Shown: positions 28,125 to 36,967, counted from the first letter of the stretch. The stretch is DNA of 64,000 bases from Saccharopolyspora rhizosphaerae (GCF_003931915.1 NZ_RSAA01000014.1:310001-374000), one strand, 5' to 3'. Translations and numbers: made by a program. Notes: generated by a model from the sequence alone, not told the origin.

Positions 28125-28162
28125 GTAAACCGTTCACAACAGGCTTGTTGAGGAAGAAGAGC

Positions 28163-29131
28163 GTGACCGAAGACATCCCGGTTGCCGAGGCGGTGGAGGT
28201 TCCGGCCCCCCTGGTGCGCGCGGCGGGCGCGGTGCTGTGGCGCCCGAGCGCGCAGGACCCCGAGGTGGTGCTGGTGCACCGGCCGCGCTACGGCGATTGG
28301 TCGCTGCCCAAGGGCAAGCTGGACCCGGGCGAACTCCCCGCGCACGCCGCCGCCCGCGAGGTCACCGAGGAAACGGGGTTCACGGCGACGCTGACCCGTC
28401 CTCTCACGCGCGTGAGCTACTCGGTGCCGGCGCGTGCGGGCGGATCGGCGCCGAAGGTCGTGGACTACTTCTCCGCGCGCCTGTCCGGCGGCCGGTTCAC
28501 GCCCAACGACGAAGTGGACGAACTGCGCTGGCTCCCGCTGAAGGAGGCGCGAGCGGAGTTGAGCTATCCGCACGACGCGCGCGTGCTCGACGCATTCGAG
28601 GAGTCCCGCTCGGAAACGGCGACGGTATTGCTGGTTCGGCACGCAAAAGCGGGCAAGCGGTCCGAATGGTCCGGGGATGACGCTCTCCGGCCGCTGAGCC
28701 CCGCGGGGCGCGAACAACGGGACGCGTTGCATTCCCTGTTGCCGTTGTTCGCGCCTTCCCGGGTCTATTCCGCGCCGCGCGTGCGCTGCGAACAAACCGT
28801 GGCCCCGGTGGCCGCCGACGCCGGGATCGACGTCGTGAGCGAACCGCTGTTCTCCGAAGAGGTCTACTCCGCCGACCCGGCCGCGGGCGTGCGGGCCCTG
28901 CTGGAGGTGGCGGCCGAGGGCGGCACGAGCGTGGTGTGCAGCCAGGGCGGCGTCATCCCGGACCTGGTGCGGCGGCTGGCCGGTTCGGCCGGGCTCGACC
29001 TGGGCGAGGTGGCCTCGCGCAAGGGCAGCGTGTGGACCTTGGCGTTCCGCCCGGGCGAACCCGCGGTCGACGGGCGGTCGCCCGCCTTGAGCCTCACGGC
29101 CGCCCACTACCTCGCCGACCCGCTGCCCTGA
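28163..29131 (+). CDS. mutT1: MutT1-type Nudix hydrolase fused to a histidine phosphatase domain
   Basis: 322 aa. Nudix domain (about 15-145) with the box G51..E57..REVTEETGF to residue 73, then a histidine-phosphatase domain from about 152 with LLVRHAKAG (Arg159, His160) and RVYSAPRVRCEQT. The mycobacterial orthologue hydrolyses 8-oxo-GTP/dGTP and diadenosine polyphosphates, keeping oxidised nucleotides out of DNA. GTG at 28163 has GAGGAAG 6 nt upstream; the TTG 18 nt earlier overlaps that site. Directly follows ppk by 38 nt, so probably co-transcribed with it. Confidence 0.93.
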   Translation: MTEDIPVAEAVEVPAPLVRAAGAVLWRPSAQDPEVVLVHRPRYGDWSLPKGKLDPGELPAHAAAREVTEETGFTATLTRPLTRVSYSVPARAGGSAPKVVDYFSARLSGGRFTPNDEVDELRWLPLKEARAELSYPHDARVLDAFEESRSETATVLLVRHAKAGKRSEWSGDDALRPLSPAGREQRDALHSLLPLFAPSRVYSAPRVRCEQTVAPVAADAGIDVVSEPLFSEEVYSADPAAGVRALLEVAAEGGTSVVCSQGGVIPDLVRRLAGSAGLDLGEVASRKGSVWTLAFRPGEPAVDGRSPALSLTAAHYLADPLP

Positions 29132-29332
29132 GCCCGGAAGCGCCCTTGCCGGCGCTGATCCCGCCGCACAGCTCTTCGGCGGGCGTGCCCGCCGGACGGG
29201 CCCGGCAACCCGGATTCCTGCGCTCTGCGGGCTTCTGAGCGCTCACAACCGAGGGGCGGGCTTCCGCGGCCGAGAACGGGAGCGGCCCGCCGCGCGTGGG
29301 TGCGGCGGGTTCTCGCGCTCCGCAGGTGCTTT

Positions 29333-29380
29333 GAGCGGGCGGCGGCACGCCCCCGGAAGGGGCTAGTCCGCCGCCCGCTC
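29333..29380 (-). terminator. hup terminator
   Basis: Perfect 13-bp stem GAGCGGGCGGCGG / CCGCCGCCCGCTC (29333-29345, 29368-29380), 33 nt past the HU gene's stop. A second hairpin, GCGGGC...GCCCGC at about 29254-29291, may stop transcription from mutT1. Confidence 0.75.
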
Positions 29381-29412
29381 GGTCCACTGGAGCTCGCAGT
29401 CGAGGCGAGCGA

Positions 29413-30078
29413 TCACTTCTTGGTGGACTTGCGCGTCGTCGTGGCCTTCTTGGCGGCCGGGCGCGTCGTCTTGGCGGTCGACTTCGGCGACGACTTGGTC
29501 GTGGCCTTGGCGGTGCTGGTGCTCCGCTTGGTGGTCGAAGCCTTCGCCGGCGTCGACTTGGTCGTGCTCGCCTTGGACGTGGACCGCTTCGGAGCCGCCT
29601 TGGTGGTGCTCGCCTTGGTGGACTTGGCGGTCGAGGCCTTGGCGGTGGACGCCTTGGCCGTGGTCCGGCCGGTGCTCTTGGTCGCCGCGGCCCGCGTCGT
29701 GCTGGCCTTGCGAGCGGTCGTGGTCTTGCTCGCGGAGGCGGTGCGCGTGGTCACGCCGCGCGTGGTGGCCGCCTTGCCGGAGGTCGTCGCGCGCGGGAGC
29801 TTCCGCTGGCCGCCCACGACTTCCTTGAACTGGGTGCCGGCGCGGAACGCGGGAACGTTGGTCTTCTTGACCTTCACGCTCTCACCGGTGCGCGGGTTCC
29901 GGGCGACGCGCGCCGCGCGAGCGCGCTTCTCGAAAACGCCAAAACCGGTGATGTTGACCTTCTCGCCTTTGTTCACGTTGCGAACGATGATGTCGACGAC
30001 GTCTTCAACGGCCTGGCTGGCGGTCTTCTTGTCTCCGAGGCGTTCTGCCAGAGCCTCGATCAGTTGGGCCTTGTTCAC
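29413..30078 (-). CDS. hupB: HU-family nucleoid protein with long Lys/Ala/Thr-rich tail
   Basis: 221 aa. Residues 1-90 are a classical HU fold ([27 protein letters not shown], then [22 protein letters not shown] with the DNA-intercalating RNPRTG arm). Residues about 97-221 are a histone H1-like tail dominated by K, T, A, S in short repeats ([17 protein letters not shown]), as in mycobacterial HupB and Streptomyces HupS. GTG start with GGGAGGGA 5 nt upstream. A minus-strand TTGACA (30126-30131) may be its -35. Neighbour of leuCD, a conserved order. The repeated tail could change length by recombination. Confidence 0.95.
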   Translation of the reverse strand: MNKAQLIEALAERLGDKKTASQAVEDVVDIIVRNVNKGEKVNITGFGVFEKRARAARVARNPRTGESVKVKKTNVPAFRAGTQFKEVVGGQRKLPRATTSGKAATTRGVTTRTASASKTTTARKASTTRAAATKSTGRTTAKASTAKASTAKSTKASTTKAAPKRSTSKASTTKSTPAKASTTKRSTSTAKATTKSSPKSTAKTTRPAAKKATTTRKSTKK

Positions 30079-30258
30079 TTCAGTCCCTCCCAGGACACAA
30101 CAACGGCCCCGTTGGGCCGACTCAATGTCAACGGTAAAGCCCCGGAACTACAAATGCCATTCGCCACGCCCCATTTTTTCCTTGGGACGCGGGCATTCGA
30201 GTCCGGGCAACGGGGTCCCTGCAGCGCGCGGAGCGACTGTTCAGTTGTCCCGGCCGGA

Positions 30259-30292
30259 ACGGGTTTTTCCCGTCGTGGTGGGAAAAACCCGT
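30259..30292 (-). terminator. leuCD terminator
   Basis: Perfect 13-bp stem ACGGGTTTTTCCC / GGGAAAAACCCGT with an 8-nt loop, 18 nt past the leuD stop. Its A/T-rich core supplies the T tract on the minus strand. Confidence 0.85.
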
Positions 30293-30310
30293 CCGCCTCG
30301 GGGGTGCTCC

Positions 30311-30913
30311 TCAGCCCTCGCGGGCGGGCAGCGTGGTGGGCTTGAAACTCTGGCGCCCACGCTCAAAAGTGTCGATCGTCTCGGCGTGGCGAAGCGTCAA
30401 ACCGATGTCGTCGAGCCCTTCCAGCAGCCGCCAGCGGGTGTAGTCGTCGATGCTGAAGGGCACGGTGAGGTCCTTGGCCTGCACGGTGAGTTCCTCGAGA
30501 TCGACCGTCACCGCGGTGCCCGGCTCGTTCTCCAGCAGCTTCCAGAGGAGTTCCACATCGGACTGCTCGCACTGGGCGGCCAGCAGGCCCTGCTTGCCCG
30601 CGTTGCCCCGGAAGATGTCGGCGAAGCGGCTCGAGATGACCACCCGGAAGCCGTAGTCGTTGAGCGCCCACACCGCGTGCTCGCGGGAGGAGCCGGTGCC
30701 GAAGTCGGGTCCGGCCACCAGCACGCTCCCGGACGTGAAGGGTTCCTGATTGAGGATGAAGTCCTCGTCGCCGCGCCAGGCGGCGAACAGCGCGTCCTCG
30801 AAGCCGGTGCGGGAGACCCGCTTGAGGTAGACCGCGGGGATGATCTGGTCGGTGTCCACGTTGGACCGGCGCAGCGGGACGCCGATCCCGGTGTGCGTCT
30901 TGAACGGTTCCAT
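30311..30913 (-). CDS. leuD: 3-isopropylmalate dehydratase small subunit
   Basis: 200 aa. With LeuC isomerises 2-isopropylmalate to 3-isopropylmalate in leucine synthesis and also acts on citramalate/methylmalate in the pyruvate route to isoleucine. Swivel domain with [40 protein letters not shown] and [18 protein letters not shown] with AGGAG upstream, 30 nt after leuC, so leuCD is one operon under the divergent IclR regulator. Confidence 0.97.
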   Translation of the reverse strand: MEPFKTHTGIGVPLRRSNVDTDQIIPAVYLKRVSRTGFEDALFAAWRGDEDFILNQEPFTSGSVLVAGPDFGTGSSREHAVWALNDYGFRVVISSRFADIFRGNAGKQGLLAAQCEQSDVELLWKLLENEPGTAVTVDLEELTVQAKDLTVPFSIDDYTRWRLLEGLDDIGLTLRHAETIDTFERGRQSFKPTTLPAREG

Positions 30914-30943
30914 CGTTGCTGCTCCTGGTGGGTGGGAGGTTGC

Positions 30944-32347
30944 TCAGTCGAGATCTTCGGGGGAGGACAGCTTTCCGCGCACGGCGGTCGCAGCGGCCAC
31001 CAGCGGCGAGACGAGGTGGGTGCGCCCGCCCTTGCCCTGCCTGCCCTCGAAGTTGCGGTTGGAGGTCGAGGCGCTGCGCTCACCCGGGGTCAGCTGGTCC
31101 GGGTTCATGCCCAGGCACATCGAACAACCGGCCGAACGCCATTCCGCTCCGGCGGAGGTGAAAACCTCGTGGAGCCCTTCGCTCTCGGCCTGCAGCCGGA
31201 CCTTCATCGAGCCGGGGACCACGAGCATCCTGGTGTCGGCGGCGACCTTGCGCCCCTTGATGACCTCCGCGGCGGCCCGCAGGTCCTCGAGCCGGCCGTT
31301 GGTGCAGGAGCCCAGGAAGACCGTGTCGACGTCGATCTCGCGCAGCGGCATGCCCGGGGTCAAGCCCATGTAGGCCAGCGCCTTCTCGGCGGCGTAGCGC
31401 TCACCCTCGTCGACGATCGCCTCCGGGTCGGGCACCTTCTCGCCCAGCGGCAGGCCCTGGCCGGGGTTGGTGCCCCAGGTGACGAACGGGCTGAGTTCGT
31501 CGGCGTTGACCGTGACTTCCGCGTCGAAGGTCGCGTCGTCGTCGGTGCGCAGCGTCTTCCAGTGCTCGACGGCCGCGTCCCACTCGTCGCCCTGGGGCGC
31601 GTGCGGACGACCCTTCAAGTACTCGAAAGTCGTGTCGTCGGGCGCGATCATGCCCGCGCGAGCGCCCGCCTCGATCGACATGTTGCAGATGGTCATGCGG
31701 GCTTCCATCGACAGCTGCTGGACGGCCTCGCCGCGGTACTCCAGCACGTAACCCTGCCCACCACCGGTGCCGATCTTGGCGATGACGGCGAGGATGATGT
31801 CCTTGCTCGTCACGCCGGGGCGCAGCGCGCCCTCGATGTTGACGGCCATCGTCTTGAACGGCCGCAGCGGCAGCGTCTGGGTGGCCAGCACGTGCTCCAC
31901 CTCGGAGGTGCCGATGCCGAAGGCCAGCGCCCCGAACGCGCCGTGCGTGGAGGTGTGGCTGTCCCCGCAGACGACCGTGGTGCCGGGCTGCGTCAGGCCC
32001 AGCTGCGGGCCGACGACGTGCACGATGCCCTGCTCGGCGTCGCCCATGGGGTGCAGCCGGATGCCGAACTCCTCGCAGTTCTTGCGCAAGGTTTCGACCT
32101 GGGTCCGCGACACCGGGTCGGCGATCGGCAGGTCGAGGCCGACGGTGGGGACGTTGTGGTCTTCGGTGGCGATCGTCAGGTCGGGGCGCCGCACTTCGCG
32201 GCCGGCCAGCCGGAGCCCTTCGAAGGCCTGCGGGCTGGTGACTTCGTGCACCAGGTGGAGATCGATGTAGAGCAGGTCGGGCTCGTGCCCTTCACCTTGG
32301 CGCACGATGTGCGCGTCCCACACCTTCTCCGCGAGCGTTTTTCCCAT
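30944..32347 (-). CDS. leuC: 3-isopropylmalate dehydratase large subunit
   Basis: 467 aa, aconitase-type [4Fe-4S] enzyme partnering LeuD. Visible: EKVWDAHIV at the start, [33 protein letters not shown], the cluster cysteines in FLGSCTNGR and [14 protein letters not shown], and the C-terminal [23 protein letters not shown] at 32347 with GGGAG upstream; the longer frame upstream would enter the divergent promoter. The 89-nt gap to iclR carries an inverted repeat that is a likely operator. Confidence 0.97.
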   Translation of the reverse strand: MGKTLAEKVWDAHIVRQGEGHEPDLLYIDLHLVHEVTSPQAFEGLRLAGREVRRPDLTIATEDHNVPTVGLDLPIADPVSRTQVETLRKNCEEFGIRLHPMGDAEQGIVHVVGPQLGLTQPGTTVVCGDSHTSTHGAFGALAFGIGTSEVEHVLATQTLPLRPFKTMAVNIEGALRPGVTSKDIILAVIAKIGTGGGQGYVLEYRGEAVQQLSMEARMTICNMSIEAGARAGMIAPDDTTFEYLKGRPHAPQGDEWDAAVEHWKTLRTDDDATFDAEVTVNADELSPFVTWGTNPGQGLPLGEKVPDPEAIVDEGERYAAEKALAYMGLTPGMPLREIDVDTVFLGSCTNGRLEDLRAAAEVIKGRKVAADTRMLVVPGSMKVRLQAESEGLHEVFTSAGAEWRSAGCSMCLGMNPDQLTPGERSASTSNRNFEGRQGKGGRTHLVSPLVAAATAVRGKLSSPEDLD

Positions 32348-32403
32348 CACTGCTCCCAGTCGAGCGCGCCGAGACCCGGGGAGGGGCCTCTCCCACACAG
32401 TGG

Positions 32404-32436
32404 ACTTCCCAGATTCCGGGAAGTTAGTATCGGTAC
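32404..32436. promoter_or_regulatory. leuC-iclR divergent control region
   Basis: ACTTCCC (32404-32410) and GGGAAGT (32418-32424) form a perfect inverted repeat with a 7-nt centre. Next to it is TAGTAT (32425-32430), 6 nt before the iclR GTG, the leaderless pattern. Regulators of this group (NdgR, LtbR) bind the leuC promoter. Confidence 0.6.
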
Positions 32437-33138
32437 GTGGGACAGCATAGCGGCATCGGAGTGTTGGACAAGGCAGTGGCCGTTCTGCAGGCGGTGGCTC
32501 AGGAGCCGTGCGGCCTGGCGGAACTGTGCGGCCGCACGGGGTTGCCCCGGGCGACTGCGCACCGGTTGGCGGTGGGCCTGGAGACGCACCGCCTGTTGCG
32601 CCGCGGATCGGACGGCCGGTGGCGGCCTGGCACGGCCTTGGCCGAGCTGGCCGGCGGCGCGGTGGATCCGCTGCTGGAAGCGGCGTCCACCGTGCTGCCC
32701 AAACTACGGGATGTCACGGGTGAGAGCGTCCAGCTCTACCGCCGGGACGGCATGCAGCGGTTGTGCATAGCGACGGCGGAGCCGCCGAGCGGTCTGCGGG
32801 ACACGGTGCCGGTGGGCACGGCGTTGTCGATGACGGCGGGTTCGGGCGCGAAGGTGCTGGCCGCGTGGGCGGACCCGGCGACGCAGCGCGCGGTGCTGGC
32901 GGAGGCGGTCTTCGGCGAGCGGACGTTGTTGGAGGTGCGCCGGCGGGGCTGGGCGCAGAGCGTCGCGGAGCGGGAAGCGGGCGTGGCGAGCGTCTCGGCT
33001 CCGGTGCGCGACACCCAGGGCCAGGTCGTGGCGGCCATATCGGTTTCGGGCCCCATCGACAGGATGGGCAGGAGGCCGGGCGCCAGGTGGGCGGCCGACC
33101 TGCTGGCAGCAGCGGAAGGCCTGCAGAACAGGCTCTGA
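32437..33138 (+). CDS. IclR-family regulator of leucine genes (NdgR/LtbR-like)
   Basis: 233 aa. N-terminal winged helix (about 5-70: [49 protein letters not shown]) and C-terminal IclR effector domain with [37 protein letters not shown] and the ISVSGP end. It is divergent from leuCD exactly as ndgR/areB in Streptomyces and ltbR in Corynebacterium/Mycobacterium, which control leuCD and other amino-acid genes. GTG start, no Shine-Dalgarno, likely leaderless. Confidence 0.93.
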   Translation: MGQHSGIGVLDKAVAVLQAVAQEPCGLAELCGRTGLPRATAHRLAVGLETHRLLRRGSDGRWRPGTALAELAGGAVDPLLEAASTVLPKLRDVTGESVQLYRRDGMQRLCIATAEPPSGLRDTVPVGTALSMTAGSGAKVLAAWADPATQRAVLAEAVFGERTLLEVRRRGWAQSVAEREAGVASVSAPVRDTQGQVVAAISVSGPIDRMGRRPGARWAADLLAAAEGLQNRL

Positions 33139-33169
33139 GGCGCGAGCGAGCGGTATCGCGGCCAAGAAC

Positions 33170-33205
33170 GGCGAAGGGCCCCGGACTGATCCGGGGCCCT
33201 TCGCC
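33170..33205. terminator. Bidirectional terminator between iclR and tRNA-Glu
   Basis: Perfect 16-bp stem, GGCGAAGGGCCCCGGA with its complement, 4-nt loop. It can end iclR (plus) and the tRNA transcript (minus). Confidence 0.9.
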
Positions 33206-33211
33206 TTGTTG

Positions 33212-33284
33212 TAGTCCCGACGGGATTTGAACCCGCGCTACCGCCTTGAGAGGGCGGCGTCCTAGGCCGCTAGACGACGGGACC
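33212..33284 (-). tRNA. tRNA-Glu(CTC), copy 2
   Basis: 73 nt on the minus strand. Cloverleaf: acceptor GGTCCCG with CGGGACT and discriminator A, anticodon arm CCGCC-CTCTCAA-GGCGG (anticodon CTC), T arm GCGGG-TTCGAAT-CCCGT. Identical to the copy at 34041-34113. CCA is not encoded. Adjacent to the T-poor spacer at one side and the bidirectional terminator at the other. Confidence 0.96.
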
Positions 33285-33608
33285 GCGCAACGGGGACAAC
33301 GATACAACACCCCCCCCCCCCCCCCGAAAACCCCCCACCCACAACCCGAACCCGGGACCAACCACCCCCCCCCCAACCAGCCAGAACAGCAACAAGAGCA
33401 AGCCGAGCACCCCACCCAAGAGCGAAGAAGAAGAAAAGGAGACGAACACCACACGAGGACAAAAGGGAAGGCGGGAAAGGGAAGAACACACTCCTCACCA
33501 AAACCAACCCAACCGAAGCGCAGACAAGAACCCAAGACCCCCAACCAAAGCCAAGGCCAAGCCCACCCACAACAACCCAAGCAAAGCCAAGGCGAACACC
33601 CCAACAAG

Positions 33609-33845
33609 CCAACCGAAGCGCAAGCGGCCACCCCCACAGAGAGCCAACCGAAGCCCAGGCGGCCATCCCCACAAGCCAAGCGAAGCGTAGGCGGCCACCC
33701 CCACAAAGAGCCAAGCGAAGCGCAGGCGGCCACCCCCACAAAGAGCCAAGCGAAGCGCAGGCGGACGGCCCGCAAAGAGCCAAGAAAGCCAAGCGAAGCG
33801 CAAGCGGCCACCCCACAAGGAGCCAAGCGAAGCGCAGGCGGACGG
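33609..33845. repeat. Tandem repeat, seven units of 32-35 nt
   Basis: Units start at 33609, 33644, 33676, 33711, 33746, 33789 and 33823 with CCAAGCGAAGCGCAGGCGG (or near variants CCAACCG, AAGCCCAGG), mostly followed by CCACCCCCACAAAGAG. The fifth and seventh units diverge after GCGG to GACGG. Confidence 0.85.
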
Positions 33846-33994
33846 AAGAAGCCCGGCAACCGCAAGAGATGCAGATCAAGGGATGCTGGTCGGAAACCAG
33901 GCCAGGAAGGAGAAGAGAAGCGAGGAGCCCTCCCCAATGCGACCACCGCACCGTGGGGGGCATGGGGGGTTCGACCCCCCAACACAATGACGAA

Positions 33995-34032
33995 GGAGGC
34001 GCGGCCTGCGCATTCCGCAGGCACACGCCTCC
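33995..34032 (-). terminator. Terminator downstream of tRNA-Glu copy 1
   Basis: Two stacked stems, GGAGGCG/CGCCTCC outside and GCCTGCG/CGCAGGC inside, loop CATTC, beginning 9 nt past the tRNA 3' end on the minus strand. Confidence 0.7.
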
Positions 34033-34040
34033 CACCTCTG

Positions 34041-34113
34041 TAGTCCCGACGGGATTTGAACCCGCGCTACCGCCTTGAGAGGGCGGCGTCCTAGGCCGCT
34101 AGACGACGGGACC
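34041..34113 (-). tRNA. tRNA-Glu(CTC), copy 1
   Basis: 73 nt, identical to 33212-33284, anticodon CTC. Lies 31 nt downstream of tRNA-Gln on the same strand, so the two are probably cut from one precursor. Identity with the second copy extends only a few bases into the flanks. Confidence 0.96.
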
Positions 34114-34144
34114 GCGTTGAGAGATCACCGGAGCGATCTGCTCG

Positions 34145-34216
34145 CTGGGGTACCAGGACTCGAACCTAGACTAACTGAACCAGAATCAGTCGTGCTGCCG
34201 ATTACACCATACCCCA
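34145..34216 (-). tRNA. tRNA-Gln(CTG)
   Basis: 72 nt on the minus strand: acceptor TGGGGTA with TACCCCA and discriminator G, anticodon arm ACTGA-TTCTGGT-TCAGT (anticodon CTG), T arm ending in GGTTCGAGTCC. It can be charged with Glu by GltX and amidated by GatCAB, both encoded in this window, if no GlnRS acts on it. Confidence 0.95.
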
Positions 34217-34317
34217 TTGTGATCGACGGCCAGTTGTCCCGAATTCCGATCTCCCTGGGGAGTCTCGGCTTCCGGGCCGCTGTCCGCCGCGTTGGTGAAT
34301 ATATTAGCCCACCGCCG

Positions 34318-34342
34318 GAGGGGGGTTTCCACCACCCCCCTC
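34318..34342 (-). terminator. Terminator of the HAD gene
   Basis: GAGGGGGGT / ACCCCCCTC, perfect 9-bp stem, 7-nt loop, 30 nt past the HAD stop. Just beyond it on the minus strand, TAATAT (34301-34306) may be the -10 of the tRNA-Gln/Glu transcript. Confidence 0.65.
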
Positions 34343-34371
34343 TTCTGGCGTTCTCGCAGGTGGCGGGCTGT

Positions 34372-35139
34372 TCAGCGGGCCTGACCGACGAGGTCGGCGA
34401 AGTGCGGCGCGGCGATCTCGGTGACGAGCAGTTCGGGGAGTTCGGCGAGCCCGGTGATGGTCGGGACGCGGTCGTCGGCGGAGTCGCGCGGGGCCGGGAC
34501 CTGATCGCGGTTGAGCCAGATTCCCCGCAGCCCTGCCCGGGTGGCGCCTTGGGCGTCGGTGGTGAGCCGGTCGCCGACGTGGGCGACTTCGTGGGGCTGG
34601 AGGCCGAGGTGGTCGCAGGCGGTGTGGAAGATCCGCGGGTCGGGCTTGGCGACGCCGATCTCGCCGGAGATCACGACGGCGTCGAAGGTGTCGGCGAGGC
34701 CGACGGCGGCGAGCTTGGTGCGCTGGTAGTCGCCGGGCGCGTTGGTGACGGCGGCGAGGCGCAGGCCGCTGGCGCACATCCAGTCGAGGCTGGCGGCGAC
34801 GTCGTCGAAGAGGCACCAGGCGCGCTGCATGGCGGCCATCCGCCGTTCTTCGCGGCGCCGGGCTTCGGCGTGGTCGATGTTCTCGCCGAAGGCGGCGAAG
34901 AAGGCGCGGGTGCGTTCGACGCACATGACGTCGAAGGGCAGCTGTCCGGAGACGAATCGCGCGTAGTACCGGTCGGTGGTGCGTTGCCACACGGGCCACG
35001 CCCGGTCAGTGCCGAGGAGTTCCTTGAGGGAGCTGCGTGCCGCGCTCTGGCTGTCGAGCAAGGTGTCGTCGATGTCGAGGCAGACGGCCTTGATCGGCGC
35101 GGGATTGCAGGGATTCGAATCGTCAGCCGCGGATGTCAC
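34372..35139 (-). CDS. HAD-superfamily hydrolase (phosphatase)
   Basis: 255 aa. Motif I CLDIDDTLLD carries the nucleophile Asp, motif II VTNAP, motif III Lys in KPDPRIFH, motif IV HVGDRLTTDAQGA. A helical cap (about 40-115) makes it a C1-type HAD like phosphoglycolate or pyrimidine 5'-nucleotidases. The substrate is unknown. GTG start, no Shine-Dalgarno, TAGCCT 6 nt upstream suggests a leaderless message. Downstream lies the tRNA cluster, upstream gltX in the same direction. Confidence 0.9.
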   Translation of the reverse strand: MTSAADDSNPCNPAPIKAVCLDIDDTLLDSQSAARSSLKELLGTDRAWPVWQRTTDRYYARFVSGQLPFDVMCVERTRAFFAAFGENIDHAEARRREERRMAAMQRAWCLFDDVAASLDWMCASGLRLAAVTNAPGDYQRTKLAAVGLADTFDAVVISGEIGVAKPDPRIFHTACDHLGLQPHEVAHVGDRLTTDAQGATRAGLRGIWLNRDQVPAPRDSADDRVPTITGLAELPELLVTEIAAPHFADLVGQAR

Positions 35140-35290
35140 CCCGAGAGGCTAGGCGTTCACCGACCGCGTCCGACTCTGCCAACCTAGTGAAGTCTGCTGT
35201 GGGGGCGGGAACACTGCGCAACCAGATCACGCCCCCGTTCCGTCCTAGAAGTTGGGCTCGAACGGGCGCGGCACGGTTCTCGCAGGTGAC

Positions 35291-35337
35291 GCACCCGCCG
35301 CCGCGGCGCTCGGGGTGAGCACCGCGGCGGCGGGTGC
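35291..35337 (-). terminator. gltX terminator
   Basis: GCACCCGCCGCCGCGG / CCGCGGCGGCGGGTGC, perfect 16-bp stem with a 15-nt loop, 9 nt past the gltX stop. Confidence 0.8.
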
Positions 35338-35345
35338 GGGTCCGC

Positions 35346-36851
35346 TCAGCCGAGGGCCTTGCGCAGCCGGGCCAGCGAGACGTCGCGGCCGAGGAGTTCC
35401 ATCGACTCGTACAGCGGCGGCGACACGGTGCGGCCGGTGACGGCCACGCGGACCGGGGCGAAGGCCTTGCGGGGCTTGATGCCCAGGCCGTCCACGACGG
35501 AGACCTTGAGGGCCTCCTCGATGGCGGCGGCGGTCCACTCCTCGAGCGCCTCGAGCGAGGCGATGGCGGCCTGCAGGACGGGCTTCGCGTCTTCGCCGAG
35601 GGCCTTCTGGGCGGAGTCCTCCTCGGGCTGGAAGTCGTCGCCGGCGAACAGGAAGCCCATCATGCCGACGGCGTCGGAGAGCACGACCAGCCGTTCCTGC
35701 ACCAGCGGCGACGCGGCGCGCACGGTTTCCAGCTGCGGTTCGCCGGGCTGCTCGGGCAGCACACCGCCGCGGACGAGGTAGGGCACGATGCGCTCGACGA
35801 AGTCGTCGGGCGCCAGCGCCCGCAGGTGCGCGGCGTTGATGGCGTCGGCCTTCTTCTGGTCGAACCGGGCCGGGTTGGAGCTGACCCGCGAGATCTCGAA
35901 GGCTTCGACCATCTCGTCGAGGGTGAACACGTCGCGGTCCTCGGCGATCGACCAGCCCAGCAGCGCCAGGTAGTTGAGCAGGCCTTCGGGCAGGAAGCCG
36001 CGGTCGCGGTGGTGGAACAGGTCGGACTTCGGGTCCCGCTTGGACAGCTTCTTGTTGCCCTCGCCCATGACGAACGGCAGGTGGCCGAACTCGGGCGTGA
36101 AGCCGGTGACGCCGATGCGCTGCAGCGCCTCGTAGAGGGCGATCTGGCGCGGCGTGGACGACAGCAGGTCTTCACCGCGCAGCACGTGGGTGATCTGCAT
36201 GAGCGCGTCGTCGACCGGGTTGGTGAGCGTGTAGAGCGCATCGCCGTTGCCGCGCACCAGCACCGGGTCGGGGACGCTCCCGGCCGGGAAGGTGATCTCA
36301 CCGCGCACCAGGTCGGTGAAGGTGATGTCGCGGTCGGGCATCTTCAGCCGCAGCACCGGTTTGCGGCCTTCGGCCCGGAAGGCCTCGCGCTGCTCCTCGG
36401 TGAGGTCGCGGTCGAAGTTGTCGTAGCCGAGCTTGGGGTCGCGCCCGGCGGCCTTGTGGCGGGCTTCGACCTCTTCCGGGCTGGAGAAGGACTCGTAGAG
36501 CTCACCGGCGGCCAGCAGCCGCTGGCCGATGTCGGTGTAGATCTCGCGCCGCTCGCTCTGCCGGTAGGGGCCGTAGTCGCCGCCGACCTCGGGGCCTTCG
36601 TCCCAGTCGAGCCCCAGCCAGCGCAGCGCGTCGAGCAGCGCCTGGTAGGACTCCTCGCTGTCCCGGGCGGAGTCGGTGTCCTCGATGCGGAACACCAGCC
36701 GGCCCTTGTTGTGCCGGGCGAACGCCCAGTTGTAGAGGGCGGTGCGGATCAGGCCGACGTGCGGGATGCCGGTCGGCGACGGGCAGAACCGGGCGCGGAC
36801 CGGCCGGCCTGCCTCTTCCTTGGCTGCGTCACTGGCTTCTGGCGTGCTCAT
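35346..36851 (-). CDS. gltX: Glutamyl-tRNA synthetase
   Basis: 501 aa class I synthetase. HIGH-like motif [17 protein letters not shown] near residue 30 and KMSKS equivalent [11 protein letters not shown] near 266, followed by the all-helical anticodon-binding domain. In actinobacteria it is expected to be non-discriminating, charging both tRNA-Glu and tRNA-Gln, since GatCAB is present at 54784-58329. tRNA-Glu and tRNA-Gln genes lie about 1.1 kb downstream. ATG start; divergent from the FAD monooxygenase gene. Confidence 0.97.
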   Translation of the reverse strand: MSTPEASDAAKEEAGRPVRARFCPSPTGIPHVGLIRTALYNWAFARHNKGRLVFRIEDTDSARDSEESYQALLDALRWLGLDWDEGPEVGGDYGPYRQSERREIYTDIGQRLLAAGELYESFSSPEEVEARHKAAGRDPKLGYDNFDRDLTEEQREAFRAEGRKPVLRLKMPDRDITFTDLVRGEITFPAGSVPDPVLVRGNGDALYTLTNPVDDALMQITHVLRGEDLLSSTPRQIALYEALQRIGVTGFTPEFGHLPFVMGEGNKKLSKRDPKSDLFHHRDRGFLPEGLLNYLALLGWSIAEDRDVFTLDEMVEAFEISRVSSNPARFDQKKADAINAAHLRALAPDDFVERIVPYLVRGGVLPEQPGEPQLETVRAASPLVQERLVVLSDAVGMMGFLFAGDDFQPEEDSAQKALGEDAKPVLQAAIASLEALEEWTAAAIEEALKVSVVDGLGIKPRKAFAPVRVAVTGRTVSPPLYESMELLGRDVSLARLRKALG

Positions 36852-36875
36852 AACGGATTCAGCGTAGCCAGACGC

Positions 36876-36927
36876 TTGACGGCCGCACTCGGTAGGTGCA
36901 TGCTGAGGTTATTCAACACTCGTTGAA
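36876..36927 (+). promoter_or_regulatory. Candidate promoter and operator of the FAD monooxygenase gene
   Basis: TTGACG (36876-36881), 17-nt spacer, CATGCT (36899-36904), then a perfect inverted repeat TTCAAC-ACTC-GTTGAA (36912-36927) at the expected transcription start. The CAACnnnnGTTG shape resembles TetR/MarR operators. No such regulator gene is adjacent. Confidence 0.45.
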
Positions 36928-36967
36928 AACCCCACGTGGAACACCTGAGGACCGTGGAGGGATCGTG

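Larger units (their letters stand above)
33285..34040. other. Spacer between the two tRNA-Glu genes, almost T-free on the plus strand
   Basis: Between 33304 and 33869 (566 nt) I count only four T (33492, 33495, 33666, 33688). It includes runs of 16 C (33310-33325) and 10 C (33365-33374), a purine-rich block (about 33415-33490) and a tandem repeat (33609-33845). All three minus frames are long and open simply because stop codons need A on that strand; repeat length is not a multiple of 3, so coding is unlikely. From 33870 to 34040 composition returns to normal. Confidence 0.85.

Noticed and set aside
30126..30131. Complete sigma-70 promoter for hup
   Set aside because: TTGACA is present but no -10 box occurs at 16-19 nt, so only a half-site can be supported.
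33609..33845. CRISPR array
   Set aside because: Units abut without unique spacers and no cas genes are present.
33960..33980. T-arm-like GGGGG-TTCGACC-CCCCC on the plus strand near 33965, a possible tRNA remnant
   Set aside because: No acceptor, D or anticodon arms around it; a simple GC hairpin explains it.
33262..34035. Long open frames on the minus strand across the tRNA spacer (up to 257 codons in one frame)
   Set aside because: The minus strand has almost no A here, so no stop codon can occur in any frame; repeat units shift frame, and there is no family similarity or ribosome-binding site.
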